From Ruegeria sp. Ofav3-42 (GTDB taxonomy: Bacteria; Pseudomonadota; Alphaproteobacteria; Rhodobacterales; Rhodobacteraceae), in NCBI RefSeq assembly GCF_022347725.1, contig NZ_JAKRGB010000006.1, positions 203,175 through 267,174 of the forward strand: a stretch of DNA of 64,000 nt, given 5' to 3'. Shown here in pieces: positions 53,868 to 61,976 of the stretch. Within the stretch, counting starts at the first letter, position 1; each line of letters begins with the position of its first letter. The position numbers were made by a program, and so were the translations under genes. The notes under the pieces were generated by a model. That model saw nothing but the letters and a program-made list of their open reading frames with translations, searched no databases and was not told where the DNA came from.

Positions 53868-54955
53868 ACGCACCCCTGACCCACTCTCTGGACGCGCGCT
53901 ATTACACCGACCCTGCGATATTCGCGCGGGAGATGCAGGGCCTTCTGGCCCGAACGTGGCAATTCGCAGGCCATGTCGCGCAGGTCCGGGAACCCGGGGA
54001 TTACTTCGCCTTCGAAATCGCCGGCCAGAGCCTGTTCTGCATTCGCGGCCGGGACGGGGAAATTCGCACCTTCTACAATGTCTGCCAGCACCGCGCGCAT
54101 GAGATGGTGACCGGCGCGGGTAACACCCGGGTTGTCGTGTGCCCCTATCACGCCTGGACCTACGAACTGTCCGGCCAACTACGCGCCGGGCCGAACATCA
54201 AATCCGTCCCCGGATTTGACCGCAGCGCGATCTGCCTGACTTCGGTCCGGACCGAGGTGTTTAATGGTTTCATCTTCGTCAATCTCGACGATGACGCCGC
54301 ACCCATGGATGAATGGTACCCCGGCGTGCGCGAGGAAATCCGCGCCTTTGTGCCGCATATCGACGATCTGGAACCGCTGGAATGGGTTGAGATTCCTGAG
54401 AATTGCAACTGGAAGGTCAGCATCGAGAACTACTCCGAATGCTACCACTGCCCGACCAATCACCCGACCTTTGCCGAAGGCGTGGTCAAGCCCGAGACCT
54501 ATGACATTCAGCCGGACGCAGGCGGTGGCTACGTTCTGCGGCATATGACCGAGTGCCAGAGCCTCGACAAGATGACCTATCCCATTGACCTGTCGGTACC
54601 GCATGCGGGCGATTACCAATCCTGGTTCCTGTGGCCGATGTTCTCGTTTCAGTGCTACCCGGGCAATGTGCTGAACACCTATCACTGGCGCGCGGTTGAT
54701 GCCGATCACTGCAACGTCTGGCGCGGCTGGTATACTGAGGGCGGCTCGGAAAGCGCTGTGATCCGGCAACTTGCCGTGCAGGACCGTGAAACCACGGTCG
54801 AGGAAGACATACACCTCGTCGAATCCGTGCACCGCGGTCTAAAATCCCGCGGTTACCGACCCGGCCCTCTGGTGCTGGACCCCGGCTGCGGCGTGATGTC
54901 CGAACATTCGATCGCCCGTTTACAGCAATGGATGCGGGAGGGTGTGGATGGCTGA
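53864..54955 (+). CDS. Rieske non-heme-iron oxygenase, N-demethylase type
   Basis: The 363-residue oxygenase alpha subunit has the [2Fe-2S] motif Cys74-x-His76...Cys93-x2-His96 and the mononuclear iron site in NYSECYHCPTNH (His195 and His200). The sequence resembles glycine-betaine, carnitine and stachydrine monooxygenases (GbcA type), which remove a methyl group from a quaternary ammonium. No partner reductase (GbcB-like) is in the window, so it must be supplied from elsewhere. The ATGA overlap with rpiR means it is co-translated with the regulator. Confidence 0.87.
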   Translation: MNAPLTHSLDARYYTDPAIFAREMQGLLARTWQFAGHVAQVREPGDYFAFEIAGQSLFCIRGRDGEIRTFYNVCQHRAHEMVTGAGNTRVVVCPYHAWTYELSGQLRAGPNIKSVPGFDRSAICLTSVRTEVFNGFIFVNLDDDAAPMDEWYPGVREEIRAFVPHIDDLEPLEWVEIPENCNWKVSIENYSECYHCPTNHPTFAEGVVKPETYDIQPDAGGGYVLRHMTECQSLDKMTYPIDLSVPHAGDYQSWFLWPMFSFQCYPGNVLNTYHWRAVDADHCNVWRGWYTEGGSESAVIRQLAVQDRETTVEEDIHLVESVHRGLKSRGYRPGPLVLDPGCGVMSEHSIARLQQWMREGVDG

Positions 54956-55382
54956 AACAAGGATTTGGCTCGCTGCTCTGACAGCCATGTTTGCATCTGC
55001 AAACCACTCTGCTGCCTGTGTGGCTTCAAAAGGCGAACGAACATTCCTGCACGAACTCACCGAGGAAACAAAACACTCTGAGTTTGTTGCACTCATAGAG
55101 ATCGTCAAAGTGACCGATGACTTGGTTTGCTTTCCCAAAGAGCATCGGTGCTTTCATGTCGGCATTGAAGTCGAAGTGATAGAACCCATCAGCGGCTCCA
55201 CTCGGGGGCAAACCGTCACGGCAGCCAAGTCAAAGGGGTCCTGTTCGACCGACAACAACCTTATCGCAGGACAGCAGTATTACTTGTCTGGAGAAATCAT
55301 AGAAAATGTTCTGTGGAGTGGTCCAAAAGGGGCTGATTCACGGAACCGAAAATGGAAGCCGACCGGCTCTGGGCTATGGTGA
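54948..55382 (+). CDS. Small secreted protein of unknown function
   Basis: The ATG at 54948 overlaps the end of the Rieske gene by 8 bases. The 144-residue product has a signal peptide (AALTAMFASANHSAA, cleavage before Cys, so a lipoprotein is possible). The mature part has several cysteines (CVASKG, CFPKEHRCFH, GSCSTDN) and a beta-rich pattern ending GQQYYLSGEI, reminiscent of netrin/TIMP-like OB folds. A+T content is higher than in the genes around it. No link to the catabolic enzymes is apparent, and it may be a late insertion at the 3' end of the Rieske gene. Confidence 0.65.
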   Translation: MAETRIWLAALTAMFASANHSAACVASKGERTFLHELTEETKHSEFVALIEIVKVTDDLVCFPKEHRCFHVGIEVEVIEPISGSTRGQTVTAAKSKGSCSTDNNLIAGQQYYLSGEIIENVLWSGPKGADSRNRKWKPTGSGLW

Positions 55383-55540
55383 GTTTATCAAGCCAGTGCG
55401 GGCGCGGCGCTGCTAAATCCGTGTTCCTTACGGCCATATGGCCATCGGCAGCGCGGTGTATGGCTGCAGTTTTTGGATGACATTGCCAGACATCAATCCT
55501 GTCAGCCAGACCCTGCCGATACAGACAAGGAGTAACCCCT

Positions 55541-56359
55541 ATGCTGATGCCAGAAGACTGGCGCCCCGAGCACAAACTGTTCCCCTATCAGGTCGGATTT
55601 ACCAGCCCGCCCTTTGATTTTGACGCAGCGCCGTCGGACTTTCTGCGCATGTGCCCCAAAACGGTCGGCGTACATGGTTGGATGCTGCATGTGCCCAATT
55701 ACGTGCACGGGTTGGACCAGCGAAAACAGAACTTTGGCATGCTCGAGGATTTCGTCCATTGCATGTCCCGCAACGGCGTCGACGTCTGCGGTCAGGTCGG
55801 TTCGAATTGGGTCCACGCCTGTGGGCTGGGCGTCGAGGGGGTCCGGCAGCATTGCGCGGATCTGTCGGACAAGTACGGCACGCAGTTCCACATGGCCGGA
55901 TACGCTATGGTCGAAGCGCTGCGCGAGATGAATGTCGAAAAGGTTGCGCTGAACGCCGCCTATCACTGGCCCGAATGGTGGCAAGGCACGGTCGGATTTC
56001 TGAAAGAAGCCGGATTTGACGTGCTCTACGCCGGAAATTTCCACGATCAGGGATGGTTCGACAATCAGGAAGAGGTCAATTCATACCGCTGGGTGTTTGA
56101 CGGTGATCTCGCGATGAAAAGCTTCGAATACGTGGCCGAACAGGCCCCACAGGCCGATGCGATCCTGATCAACGGTATGTGCAATTTCCGCACCGGACCG
56201 AATGGCCTGCCACAGCGCCCTATGCATCTGGCGGATACGCTGGAGGCTGCGCTCGGCAAACCGGTGATCGGCCACGACATCGCGCTGTACTGGCGTATCT
56301 TCAAATCCCTCAACCTCGCGCCGGAATCACCCCGCGGGCAACTTCTGGGGCGGCTATAA
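55541..56359 (+). CDS. Asp/Glu-racemase-superfamily enzyme (maleate-isomerase/AMDase-like)
   Basis: The 272-residue protein shows the family order PYQVGFTSPP, GVHGWMLHVPNY, then DVCGQVGSNWVHACGLG with Cys83 and Cys94 and a second-half cysteine at Cys214 in INGMCNFRTG, positions where this superfamily holds its catalytic cysteines. FLKEAGFDVLYAGNF is characteristic of maleate isomerase/arylmalonate decarboxylase relatives. It would isomerise, racemise or decarboxylate a small dicarboxylic acid. AGGAG 8 nt before the ATG fixes the start. Confidence 0.83.
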   Translation: MLMPEDWRPEHKLFPYQVGFTSPPFDFDAAPSDFLRMCPKTVGVHGWMLHVPNYVHGLDQRKQNFGMLEDFVHCMSRNGVDVCGQVGSNWVHACGLGVEGVRQHCADLSDKYGTQFHMAGYAMVEALREMNVEKVALNAAYHWPEWWQGTVGFLKEAGFDVLYAGNFHDQGWFDNQEEVNSYRWVFDGDLAMKSFEYVAEQAPQADAILINGMCNFRTGPNGLPQRPMHLADTLEAALGKPVIGHDIALYWRIFKSLNLAPESPRGQLLGRL

Positions 56360-56383
56360 ACTTCACTTCAAAGGATCATCGAC

Positions 56384-57124
56384 ATGAACAAAATCCTCGC
56401 GCTTTGGGCGGTGCCCCGCTCTACGTCCACTGCTTTTGAATGGATGATGCGACAGCGCGGAGATCTGGATTGTCTGCACGAACCCTTTGGCGAGGCTTGG
56501 TATCAGGGGGAAGACCCGCTGTGGCACAGGTTCAAACCGGGGGCCGTGACGACGCCGGGCCTGACGCTGGACACTGTCTGGGCCGACATTCAGACCCGCG
56601 CGCAGAAGGGGCCTGTCTTCATCAAGGACTTCCCGCATTACATCAATCACATGTGGGACGCCGAATTTCTGTCGAATTTCAACCACGCCTTCCTGATCCG
56701 CGATCCGGCGAAAACAGTCACCTCGATGTACAAGCAATGGCCCGACTTTGCCGAAGGCGAGGTCGGCTTTCCCGAACAGCGCGCCCTGTTCGATCTGCTG
56801 ACTGCCCTGAACGGCACGCCCCCGCCCGTTATCGACAGCGATGACCTGCTGGAAAACCCGCACGTCATGACCGAACGCTTTTGCGAAGCGGTCGGCATCC
56901 CGTTTCTGGAAGAAGCGCTGACATGGGAACCCGGCGGCGATCCGTCGGCGCATTCGTGGTGGGATGGCGGGTCCTTCCACGGCAACCTGGCCAATTCGAC
57001 GGGGTTGGCTCCGCAGCCCCGCAAACATATCTCGATCTCGGACGCGCCGGATCGGGTCAAACAGGTGTACCGCCGGATGAAACCCCACTACGACCACCTG
57101 TACAAACATCGCCTGACGGGCTGA
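56384..57124 (+). CDS. Sulfotransferase-family protein
   Basis: The 246-residue protein begins MNKILALWAVPRSTSTAFEW, the P-loop-like PAPS-binding segment (residues 9-18), and has the second motif in LIRDPAKTVTSMYKQ near 105. This is the roseobacter sulfotransferase-like family without a tested substrate. A PAPS-dependent transfer to an intermediate or a kinase-like role is possible. The start lies 25 bases after the racemase stop, so both belong to one operon. Confidence 0.82.
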   Translation: MNKILALWAVPRSTSTAFEWMMRQRGDLDCLHEPFGEAWYQGEDPLWHRFKPGAVTTPGLTLDTVWADIQTRAQKGPVFIKDFPHYINHMWDAEFLSNFNHAFLIRDPAKTVTSMYKQWPDFAEGEVGFPEQRALFDLLTALNGTPPPVIDSDDLLENPHVMTERFCEAVGIPFLEEALTWEPGGDPSAHSWWDGGSFHGNLANSTGLAPQPRKHISISDAPDRVKQVYRRMKPHYDHLYKHRLTG

Positions 57125-57141
57125 TACACCGGAGAGAAGAC

Positions 57142-57525
57142 ATGGCAGACATTTTTGACGAAGACCTGTTCCTGAAAGGTCTTGAGCAGCGCAAAAACAC
57201 GCTGGGCGCGGAATATGTGGAAAAGAACCTGGCGGCGGCAGATGACTTTACCCGCCCATTTCAAGAGGCGATGACCGCATGGTGCTGGGGGTTTGGCTGG
57301 GGCGATGACGTGATCGATGCCAAAACACGATCGATGATGAACCTGTCCATGATCGGTGCGTTGGGGAAAATGCATGAATGGGAAATTCACTGCAAAGGCG
57401 CGATCAACAACGGTGTCACACCCGAAGAAATCCGCGCCATCATCCACGTGATCGGTATCTACTGCGGCGTTCCTCAGGCGCTGGAGTGTTTCCGGGTTGC
57501 CCGTAAGGTTCTGGGGCACACCTGA
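57142..57525 (+). CDS. Carboxymuconolactone-decarboxylase-family protein
   Basis: The 127-residue protein matches the CMD/AhpD fold: FQEAMTAWCWGFGWGDDVIDAKTRSMMNLSMIGALGKMHEWEIH contains the PcaC-type active-site pattern, and GVTPEEIRAIIHVIGIYCGVPQA is the family C-terminus. PcaC decarboxylates 4-carboxymuconolactone, but many such small proteins have unknown substrates. The ATG at 57142 follows GGAGAG; the frame upstream runs through the sulfotransferase gene. It is the last gene of the right arm. Confidence 0.87.
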   Translation: MADIFDEDLFLKGLEQRKNTLGAEYVEKNLAAADDFTRPFQEAMTAWCWGFGWGDDVIDAKTRSMMNLSMIGALGKMHEWEIHCKGAINNGVTPEEIRAIIHVIGIYCGVPQALECFRVARKVLGHT

Positions 57526-57547
57526 ACAAGGTACCGCCTCGTCTGAT

Positions 57548-57574
57548 AAAAAAGCGGCCGGTCAGGCCGCTTTT
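57548..57574. terminator. Bidirectional terminator
   Basis: The stem 57554-57559 with 57565-57570 (GCGGCC/GGCCGC) is flanked by A and T runs, AAAAA on the left and TTTT on the right, so it can end the CMD gene and the convergent XRE-cupin regulator. Confidence 0.85.
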
Positions 57575-57596
57575 GTATGTCTTCCGTGCTGTGAAA

Positions 57597-58199
57597 TTAC
57601 TCGAGCGACACCCACAGTACTTTAGCGTCTTCTTCGCTGGTCGAGATACAGCCGTGCCCCATGCCGCTGTCATAATAGAGCGAGTCACCGGCCTTCATCG
57701 GCAAGGGCCGGTAATGCTCTGACACGAAAATCAGTTCACCGCTGATGACATACATAAACTCTTCGCCGCTGTGCCGGATCCATGTCTCGAATTCCGACAA
57801 GTCGCGGGCTTTGATCGTCGCGATATAGGGCAGCATCCGCTTGCTGGTCAGTTCCGAACACAGCAATTCATGCATATAGGTCGGCGTGTTTTTGATTTCG
57901 CCCTCGCCTTTGGGGGTAAAGTCCCGTCGGCCTGAAATCCCCGACTGACCGGACTGCAGGAACAGTTGGGGCGTGCTCATATCCAGCGCCTGCGTCAGGC
58001 GGCGAACGATGTCGAAGCTTGGCCGTGTCTGGTTGTTCTCGATCTTGGAAAGGGTGGACCGCCCGATTCCTGCAGCACGCCCGGCCTCCTCTAAAGTCCA
58101 GCCTTTTGCACGGCGCGCATCGCGGATGGATCGGCCCAACGCCGCGCCCTCATCCAGTTCTTCCGGTGCGGAAACATCTCCTCGGGTTTCGTCTCCCAT
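57597..58199 (-). CDS. XRE-cupin transcriptional regulator
   Basis: The 200-residue protein has an XRE helix-turn-helix (residues 25-80; EEAGRAAGIGRSTLSKIENNQTRPS) and a C-terminal cupin (about 120-195; EFMYVISGELIFVSEHYRPLPMKAGDSLYYDSGMGHG). This fusion is used by regulators of polyamine, amino-acid and betaine metabolism. It is divergent from glyA and probably controls it from operators at 58253-58305. Ligand unknown; glycine, serine or a methylated amine fits the neighbourhood. Confidence 0.9.
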   Translation of the reverse strand: MGDETRGDVSAPEELDEGAALGRSIRDARRAKGWTLEEAGRAAGIGRSTLSKIENNQTRPSFDIVRRLTQALDMSTPQLFLQSGQSGISGRRDFTPKGEGEIKNTPTYMHELLCSELTSKRMLPYIATIKARDLSEFETWIRHSGEEFMYVISGELIFVSEHYRPLPMKAGDSLYYDSGMGHGCISTSEEDAKVLWVSLE

Positions 58200-58252
58200 A
58201 AAAATCTCCCTGTTTTATCAAAGGTTACAGATTTCCCCTAGCCCACACAACT

Positions 58253-58264
58253 TCACAAATGTGA
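58253..58264. promoter_or_regulatory. Palindrome upstream of the glyA promoter
   Basis: TCACA and TGTGA flank an AA core (perfect 12-bp palindrome, TCACAAATGTGA). It lies about 10 bases before the -35 of the glyA promoter and near the start of the divergent regulator, so it could be a regulator or activator site. Confidence 0.45.
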
Positions 58265-58272
58265 GAAATATG

Positions 58273-58305
58273 TTGCCTTAACTGTACAATTTCCACTATA
58301 GGAAA
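58273..58305 (+). promoter_or_regulatory. glyA promoter with a TTTCC-GGAAA operator over the -10
   Basis: TTGCCT (58273-58278), an 18-nt spacer and TATAGG (58297-58302) form the promoter. TTTCC-N6-GGAAA (58290-58305) is a perfect inverted repeat over the -10. It fits the palindromic operators of XRE-cupin regulators and would repress glyA when occupied. Confidence 0.55.
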
Positions 58306-58346
58306 CAAAGTTTCGCGCTGAGGATTCGGTGCTGGAGGAGGAAATC

Positions 58347-59600
58347 ATGTTCAAAACGTCGCTTATCGAAGCTGATCCGGTTGTCGCTGCGTCAATTGCG
58401 CGGGAAGGCAAACGTCAGGCTGAACAGATCGAATTGATCGCGTCCGAAAACATTGTCTCGCAGGCAGTGATTGACGCGCAGGGTTCTGTCCTGACCAACA
58501 AATACGCCGAAGGTTACCCCGGTCGCCGTTACTATGGCGGCTGCGAATACGTGGATGAGGTTGAATCTGAGGCCATCGACCGGCTGAAAAAGCTGTTCGG
58601 TTGCGAATACGCAAACGTTCAGCCGCATTCCGGCGCACAGGCCAACGGAGCGGTCAAGCTGGCGCTGCTCAGCCCCGGTGACACGATCTTGGGCATGTCG
58701 CTGGATGCTGGCGGACACCTGACCCATGGTGCAAAACCCGCCCAATCCGGTAAGTGGTTCCGCCCGGTCCAATACGGACTGACCGATGCGGGCCTGATCG
58801 ACTACGATCAGGTTGAAGCGCTGGCAAAAGCCGAAAAGCCGCAATTGATCATCGCAGGCGCGTCGGCCTATTCGCAAAAGATCGACTTTGCGCGCTTCCG
58901 CGCCATTGCTGATGAGGTTGGCGCATGGCTGCTGGCCGACATGGCCCATATCGCCGGTCTGGTCGCAACTGGCCTGCACCCCTCGCCCGTCGGCCACGCG
59001 CACGTGGTCACCTCGACGACCCACAAGACTCTGCGCGGTCCGCGTGGTGGGATCATCCTGACCAATGACGAGGCGCTGGCTAAAAAGATCAATTCCGCCG
59101 TGTTCCCCGGTCTTCAGGGCGGCCCGCTGATGCATGTGATCGCGGGTAAGGCTGTCGCGTTCGGTGAGGCGCTAAAGCCCGAGTTCAAGGAATACATGCA
59201 GCGGGTTGTGGACAGCGCATCCGCTCTGGCAAACGTGATGATGGCGCGCGGTTGCGACATCGTCTCGGGTGGCACCGAAAACCACCTGATGCTGGTCGAT
59301 CTGCGCCCGCTGGGCGTGACCGGCAAAGACGCCGAAGCCGCGCTGGAACGCGCCGGGTTCACCTGCAACAAGAACAGCGTGCCGGGCGACCCGGAAAAAC
59401 CAACCGTGACCAGCGGTGTCCGACTGGGAACCGCAGCAGGCTGTAGCCGTGGGTTTGGACCGGAAGAATTCAAGCAGATCGGTCACCTGATCGGTGATGT
59501 GTTGGACGCTCTGGCCCAGGCGCCTGAAGGCGACGCGACTGTCGAAGCTGAAACCCGTGAAAAAGTCCGTGCGCTTTGCGCCAGCCATCCGATCTACTGA
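58347..59600 (+). CDS. glyA: Serine hydroxymethyltransferase
   Basis: GlyA interconverts serine plus THF and glycine plus methylene-THF. The 417-residue PLP enzyme has the tetrahydrofolate/PLP segments [20 protein letters not shown] and [17 protein letters not shown], the Schiff-base Lys in [13 protein letters not shown], and the family end [19 protein letters not shown] precedes the ATG at 58347. It is first in an operon with lpd and lipA, consistent with glycine cleavage and one-carbon flow. Confidence 0.97.
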   Translation: MFKTSLIEADPVVAASIAREGKRQAEQIELIASENIVSQAVIDAQGSVLTNKYAEGYPGRRYYGGCEYVDEVESEAIDRLKKLFGCEYANVQPHSGAQANGAVKLALLSPGDTILGMSLDAGGHLTHGAKPAQSGKWFRPVQYGLTDAGLIDYDQVEALAKAEKPQLIIAGASAYSQKIDFARFRAIADEVGAWLLADMAHIAGLVATGLHPSPVGHAHVVTSTTHKTLRGPRGGIILTNDEALAKKINSAVFPGLQGGPLMHVIAGKAVAFGEALKPEFKEYMQRVVDSASALANVMMARGCDIVSGGTENHLMLVDLRPLGVTGKDAEAALERAGFTCNKNSVPGDPEKPTVTSGVRLGTAAGCSRGFGPEEFKQIGHLIGDVLDALAQAPEGDATVEAETREKVRALCASHPIY

Positions 59601-59610
59601 AAGAATACCC

Positions 59611-60993
59611 ATGAGCATCTATGACCTCATCGTCATCGGGGGTGGCCCCGGCGGATACGTCGCTGCAATCCGCGCAGCCCAGCTGGGCATGAAAGTGGCC
59701 TGCGTCGAGGGACGCGGTTCGCTCGGCGGAACCTGCCTGAATGTGGGGTGCATTCCCTCCAAAGCGTTGCTGACCTCCTCGGCCAAATATGCCGAGCTTG
59801 CACATCTCTCCTCCCATGGCATTGCCGTCGAGGGGGCCAGCATCGATGTCAGCGCAATGATGGGACGCAAGGACAAGATCGTTGGCGATCTGACCAAAGG
59901 GATTGCCTTCCTCTTCAAGAAGAACGGTGTCGATCTGATCGAAGGCTGGGCCAGCATCCCTGCAGCCGGTCAGGTCAAGGTCGGTGACGATGTTCATGAG
60001 GCAAAGAACATCCTTATAGCAACCGGCTCTGAGCCGACCCCGCTGAACGGGATCGAAATCGACGAACAGGACATCCTCAGTTCGACCGGCGCGATCGCGC
60101 TGGACACGGTTCCCGAGCATCTGGTTGTCGTTGGTGCCGGGGTGATCGGGCTGGAGCTTGGGCAGGTTTGGTCCCGTTTGGGCGCAAAGGTCACAGTTGT
60201 TGAGTATCTGGACCGTGTTCTGCCCGGGATCGATGGCGAAATCGCGAAACTCGCACAGCGCGCCCTGTCCAAGCGCGGGCTGAAGTTCCAGCTGGGACGC
60301 GCGTTGAAATCGGTGGTCAAAACTGACGCCGGATTGACTCTGACATTGGATCGGGTCGGCAAAGACAAGGAAGAGGTGCTTGAGGCCGACAAGGTCCTGA
60401 TCGCCGTCGGCCGTCGGCCCGTAACGCGCGGGCTGGGGCTGGAAGATCTGGGGATAGCCCTGGACCCGCGCGGATTTATTCAGGTAGACGAGACCTTCTG
60501 TACGTCCGTTCCCGGCGTTTATGCGATTGGCGATTGCGTGCCCGGCCCGATGCTGGCGCACAAGGCCGAAGAAGACGGCGTCGCCTGTGTCGAAATGCTG
60601 GCAGACCAAACGGGGCACGTCGATTACAACACCGTACCGGGTGTTGTTTATACCGACCCTGAGGTCGCCTCGGTCGGTCTGACAGAAGAGACTCTGAAAG
60701 AGGCCGGAACCGAGTATACTGTTGGCAAATTTGCATTTATGGCCAACTCGCGCGCCCGTTCGACCGGTGAAACCGACGGCGCAGTCAAAGTGCTGGCGGG
60801 AACCGACGGCCAAATTTTAGGGGCACATATTTGTGGTGCCCATGGCGGCGACCTGATCGCCGAGCTGGTTCTGGCCATGACCAAAGGCGCAACCGTCGCC
60901 GAGGTCGCCGCAACCTGTCATGCGCACCCGGCGATGGGCGAGGCGGTCAAAGAAGCCTGCCTCGATGCCATGGGCCGCGCAATCCACGCCTAA
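59611..60993 (+). CDS. lpdA: Dihydrolipoyl dehydrogenase
   Basis: The 460-residue FAD protein is the E3/L-protein. The FAD loop [18 protein letters not shown] is followed by the redox pair CLNVGC ([13 protein letters not shown]), the NAD loop [20 protein letters not shown] near 180, and the C-terminal His-Pro ([14 protein letters not shown]) of the dimer active site. It lies ten bases after glyA and in front of lipA and gcvT, so it probably serves the glycine cleavage system here; other copies normally serve the 2-oxoacid dehydrogenases. Confidence 0.96.
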   Translation: MSIYDLIVIGGGPGGYVAAIRAAQLGMKVACVEGRGSLGGTCLNVGCIPSKALLTSSAKYAELAHLSSHGIAVEGASIDVSAMMGRKDKIVGDLTKGIAFLFKKNGVDLIEGWASIPAAGQVKVGDDVHEAKNILIATGSEPTPLNGIEIDEQDILSSTGAIALDTVPEHLVVVGAGVIGLELGQVWSRLGAKVTVVEYLDRVLPGIDGEIAKLAQRALSKRGLKFQLGRALKSVVKTDAGLTLTLDRVGKDKEEVLEADKVLIAVGRRPVTRGLGLEDLGIALDPRGFIQVDETFCTSVPGVYAIGDCVPGPMLAHKAEEDGVACVEMLADQTGHVDYNTVPGVVYTDPEVASVGLTEETLKEAGTEYTVGKFAFMANSRARSTGETDGAVKVLAGTDGQILGAHICGAHGGDLIAELVLAMTKGATVAEVAATCHAHPAMGEAVKEACLDAMGRAIHA

Positions 60994-61007
60994 GTGAGGA
61001 CAGCCAG

Positions 61008-61952
61008 ATGACGATCCAGCTTCGACCACGACACCCGGAAAAGGCCAAAAAGGCCGACAGTGTCATCCCGCGCAAACCGAAATGGATCAGAAAGAAAAAG
61101 GTCGAAGGGCCTGAGTATTACGAGACCCGCCGCCTGATGCGCGACCACAATCTGGCGACGGTCTGCGAAGAGGCTGCATGTCCGAACATCGGTGAATGCT
61201 GGTCCAAGCGTCACGCAACCATGATGATCATGGGCGAGGTCTGCACACGGGGCTGTTCCTTCTGCAACGTAGCGACGGGCCGTCCGGACGAGCTGGACGT
61301 TTTCGAACCTGGCCGCGTTGCTGCAGCGGTTAAAAAGCTGGGCCTGCGCCATGTGGTCATCACCTCGGTCGACCGCGATGATCTGGCCGATGGCGGGGCG
61401 GAACATATCGCCCAGACAATCCGCGCCGTGCGGCACCAGAACCCCGGCACCACGGTCGAGGTTCTGACCCCTGATTTTCTGGGCAAAGGTAATGCTGCGG
61501 ATGTGGTTTTCGATGCCGCTCCGGATGTGTTCAATCACAATCTGGAAACCGTTCCGCATCTCTATCCAAGCGTGCGGCCCGGCGCGCGGTATTACACATC
61601 ACTGCGGCTGCTGGACGACGCAAAACGCGCCAGCCCCGAGATTTTCACCAAATCCGGCCTGATGGTTGGTTTGGGCGAAAGCCTGAACGATGTGCGTCAG
61701 GTGATGGATGACCTGCGCGCGGCACAGGTCGATTTCCTGACCGTGGGCCAGTACCTGCAGCCAACCCCGAAACATCACCCGATTGATCGTTTCTGGACAC
61801 CGGAGGAGTTCGCCCAACTGGAGCAGATCGCACGTTCCAAGGGCTTTTTGCACGTGTCGGCTACGCCGCTGACCCGTTCCTCGTTCCACGCGGACGAAGA
61901 CTTTGCCGCCCTCAAGCAGGCCCGTCAGCGGGCTCTCGCGACCGGGGCATAA
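61008..61952 (+). CDS. lipA: Lipoyl synthase
   Basis: LipA inserts two sulfurs into octanoyl-lysine using radical SAM chemistry. The 314-residue protein shows the auxiliary cluster [12 protein letters not shown] near residue 50 and the radical-SAM motif CTRGCSFC near 75. [24 protein letters not shown] is a family signature, and the C-terminal RSSFHADE carries the Ser ligand. Lipoyl groups it makes are needed by the H protein of glycine cleavage and by 2-oxoacid dehydrogenases. GTGAGGA precedes the ATG. Confidence 0.97.
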   Translation: MTIQLRPRHPEKAKKADSVIPRKPKWIRKKKVEGPEYYETRRLMRDHNLATVCEEAACPNIGECWSKRHATMMIMGEVCTRGCSFCNVATGRPDELDVFEPGRVAAAVKKLGLRHVVITSVDRDDLADGGAEHIAQTIRAVRHQNPGTTVEVLTPDFLGKGNAADVVFDAAPDVFNHNLETVPHLYPSVRPGARYYTSLRLLDDAKRASPEIFTKSGLMVGLGESLNDVRQVMDDLRAAQVDFLTVGQYLQPTPKHHPIDRFWTPEEFAQLEQIARSKGFLHVSATPLTRSSFHADEDFAALKQARQRALATGA

Positions 61953-61976
61953 CCTAACGCAAATGGGAGGGATACC

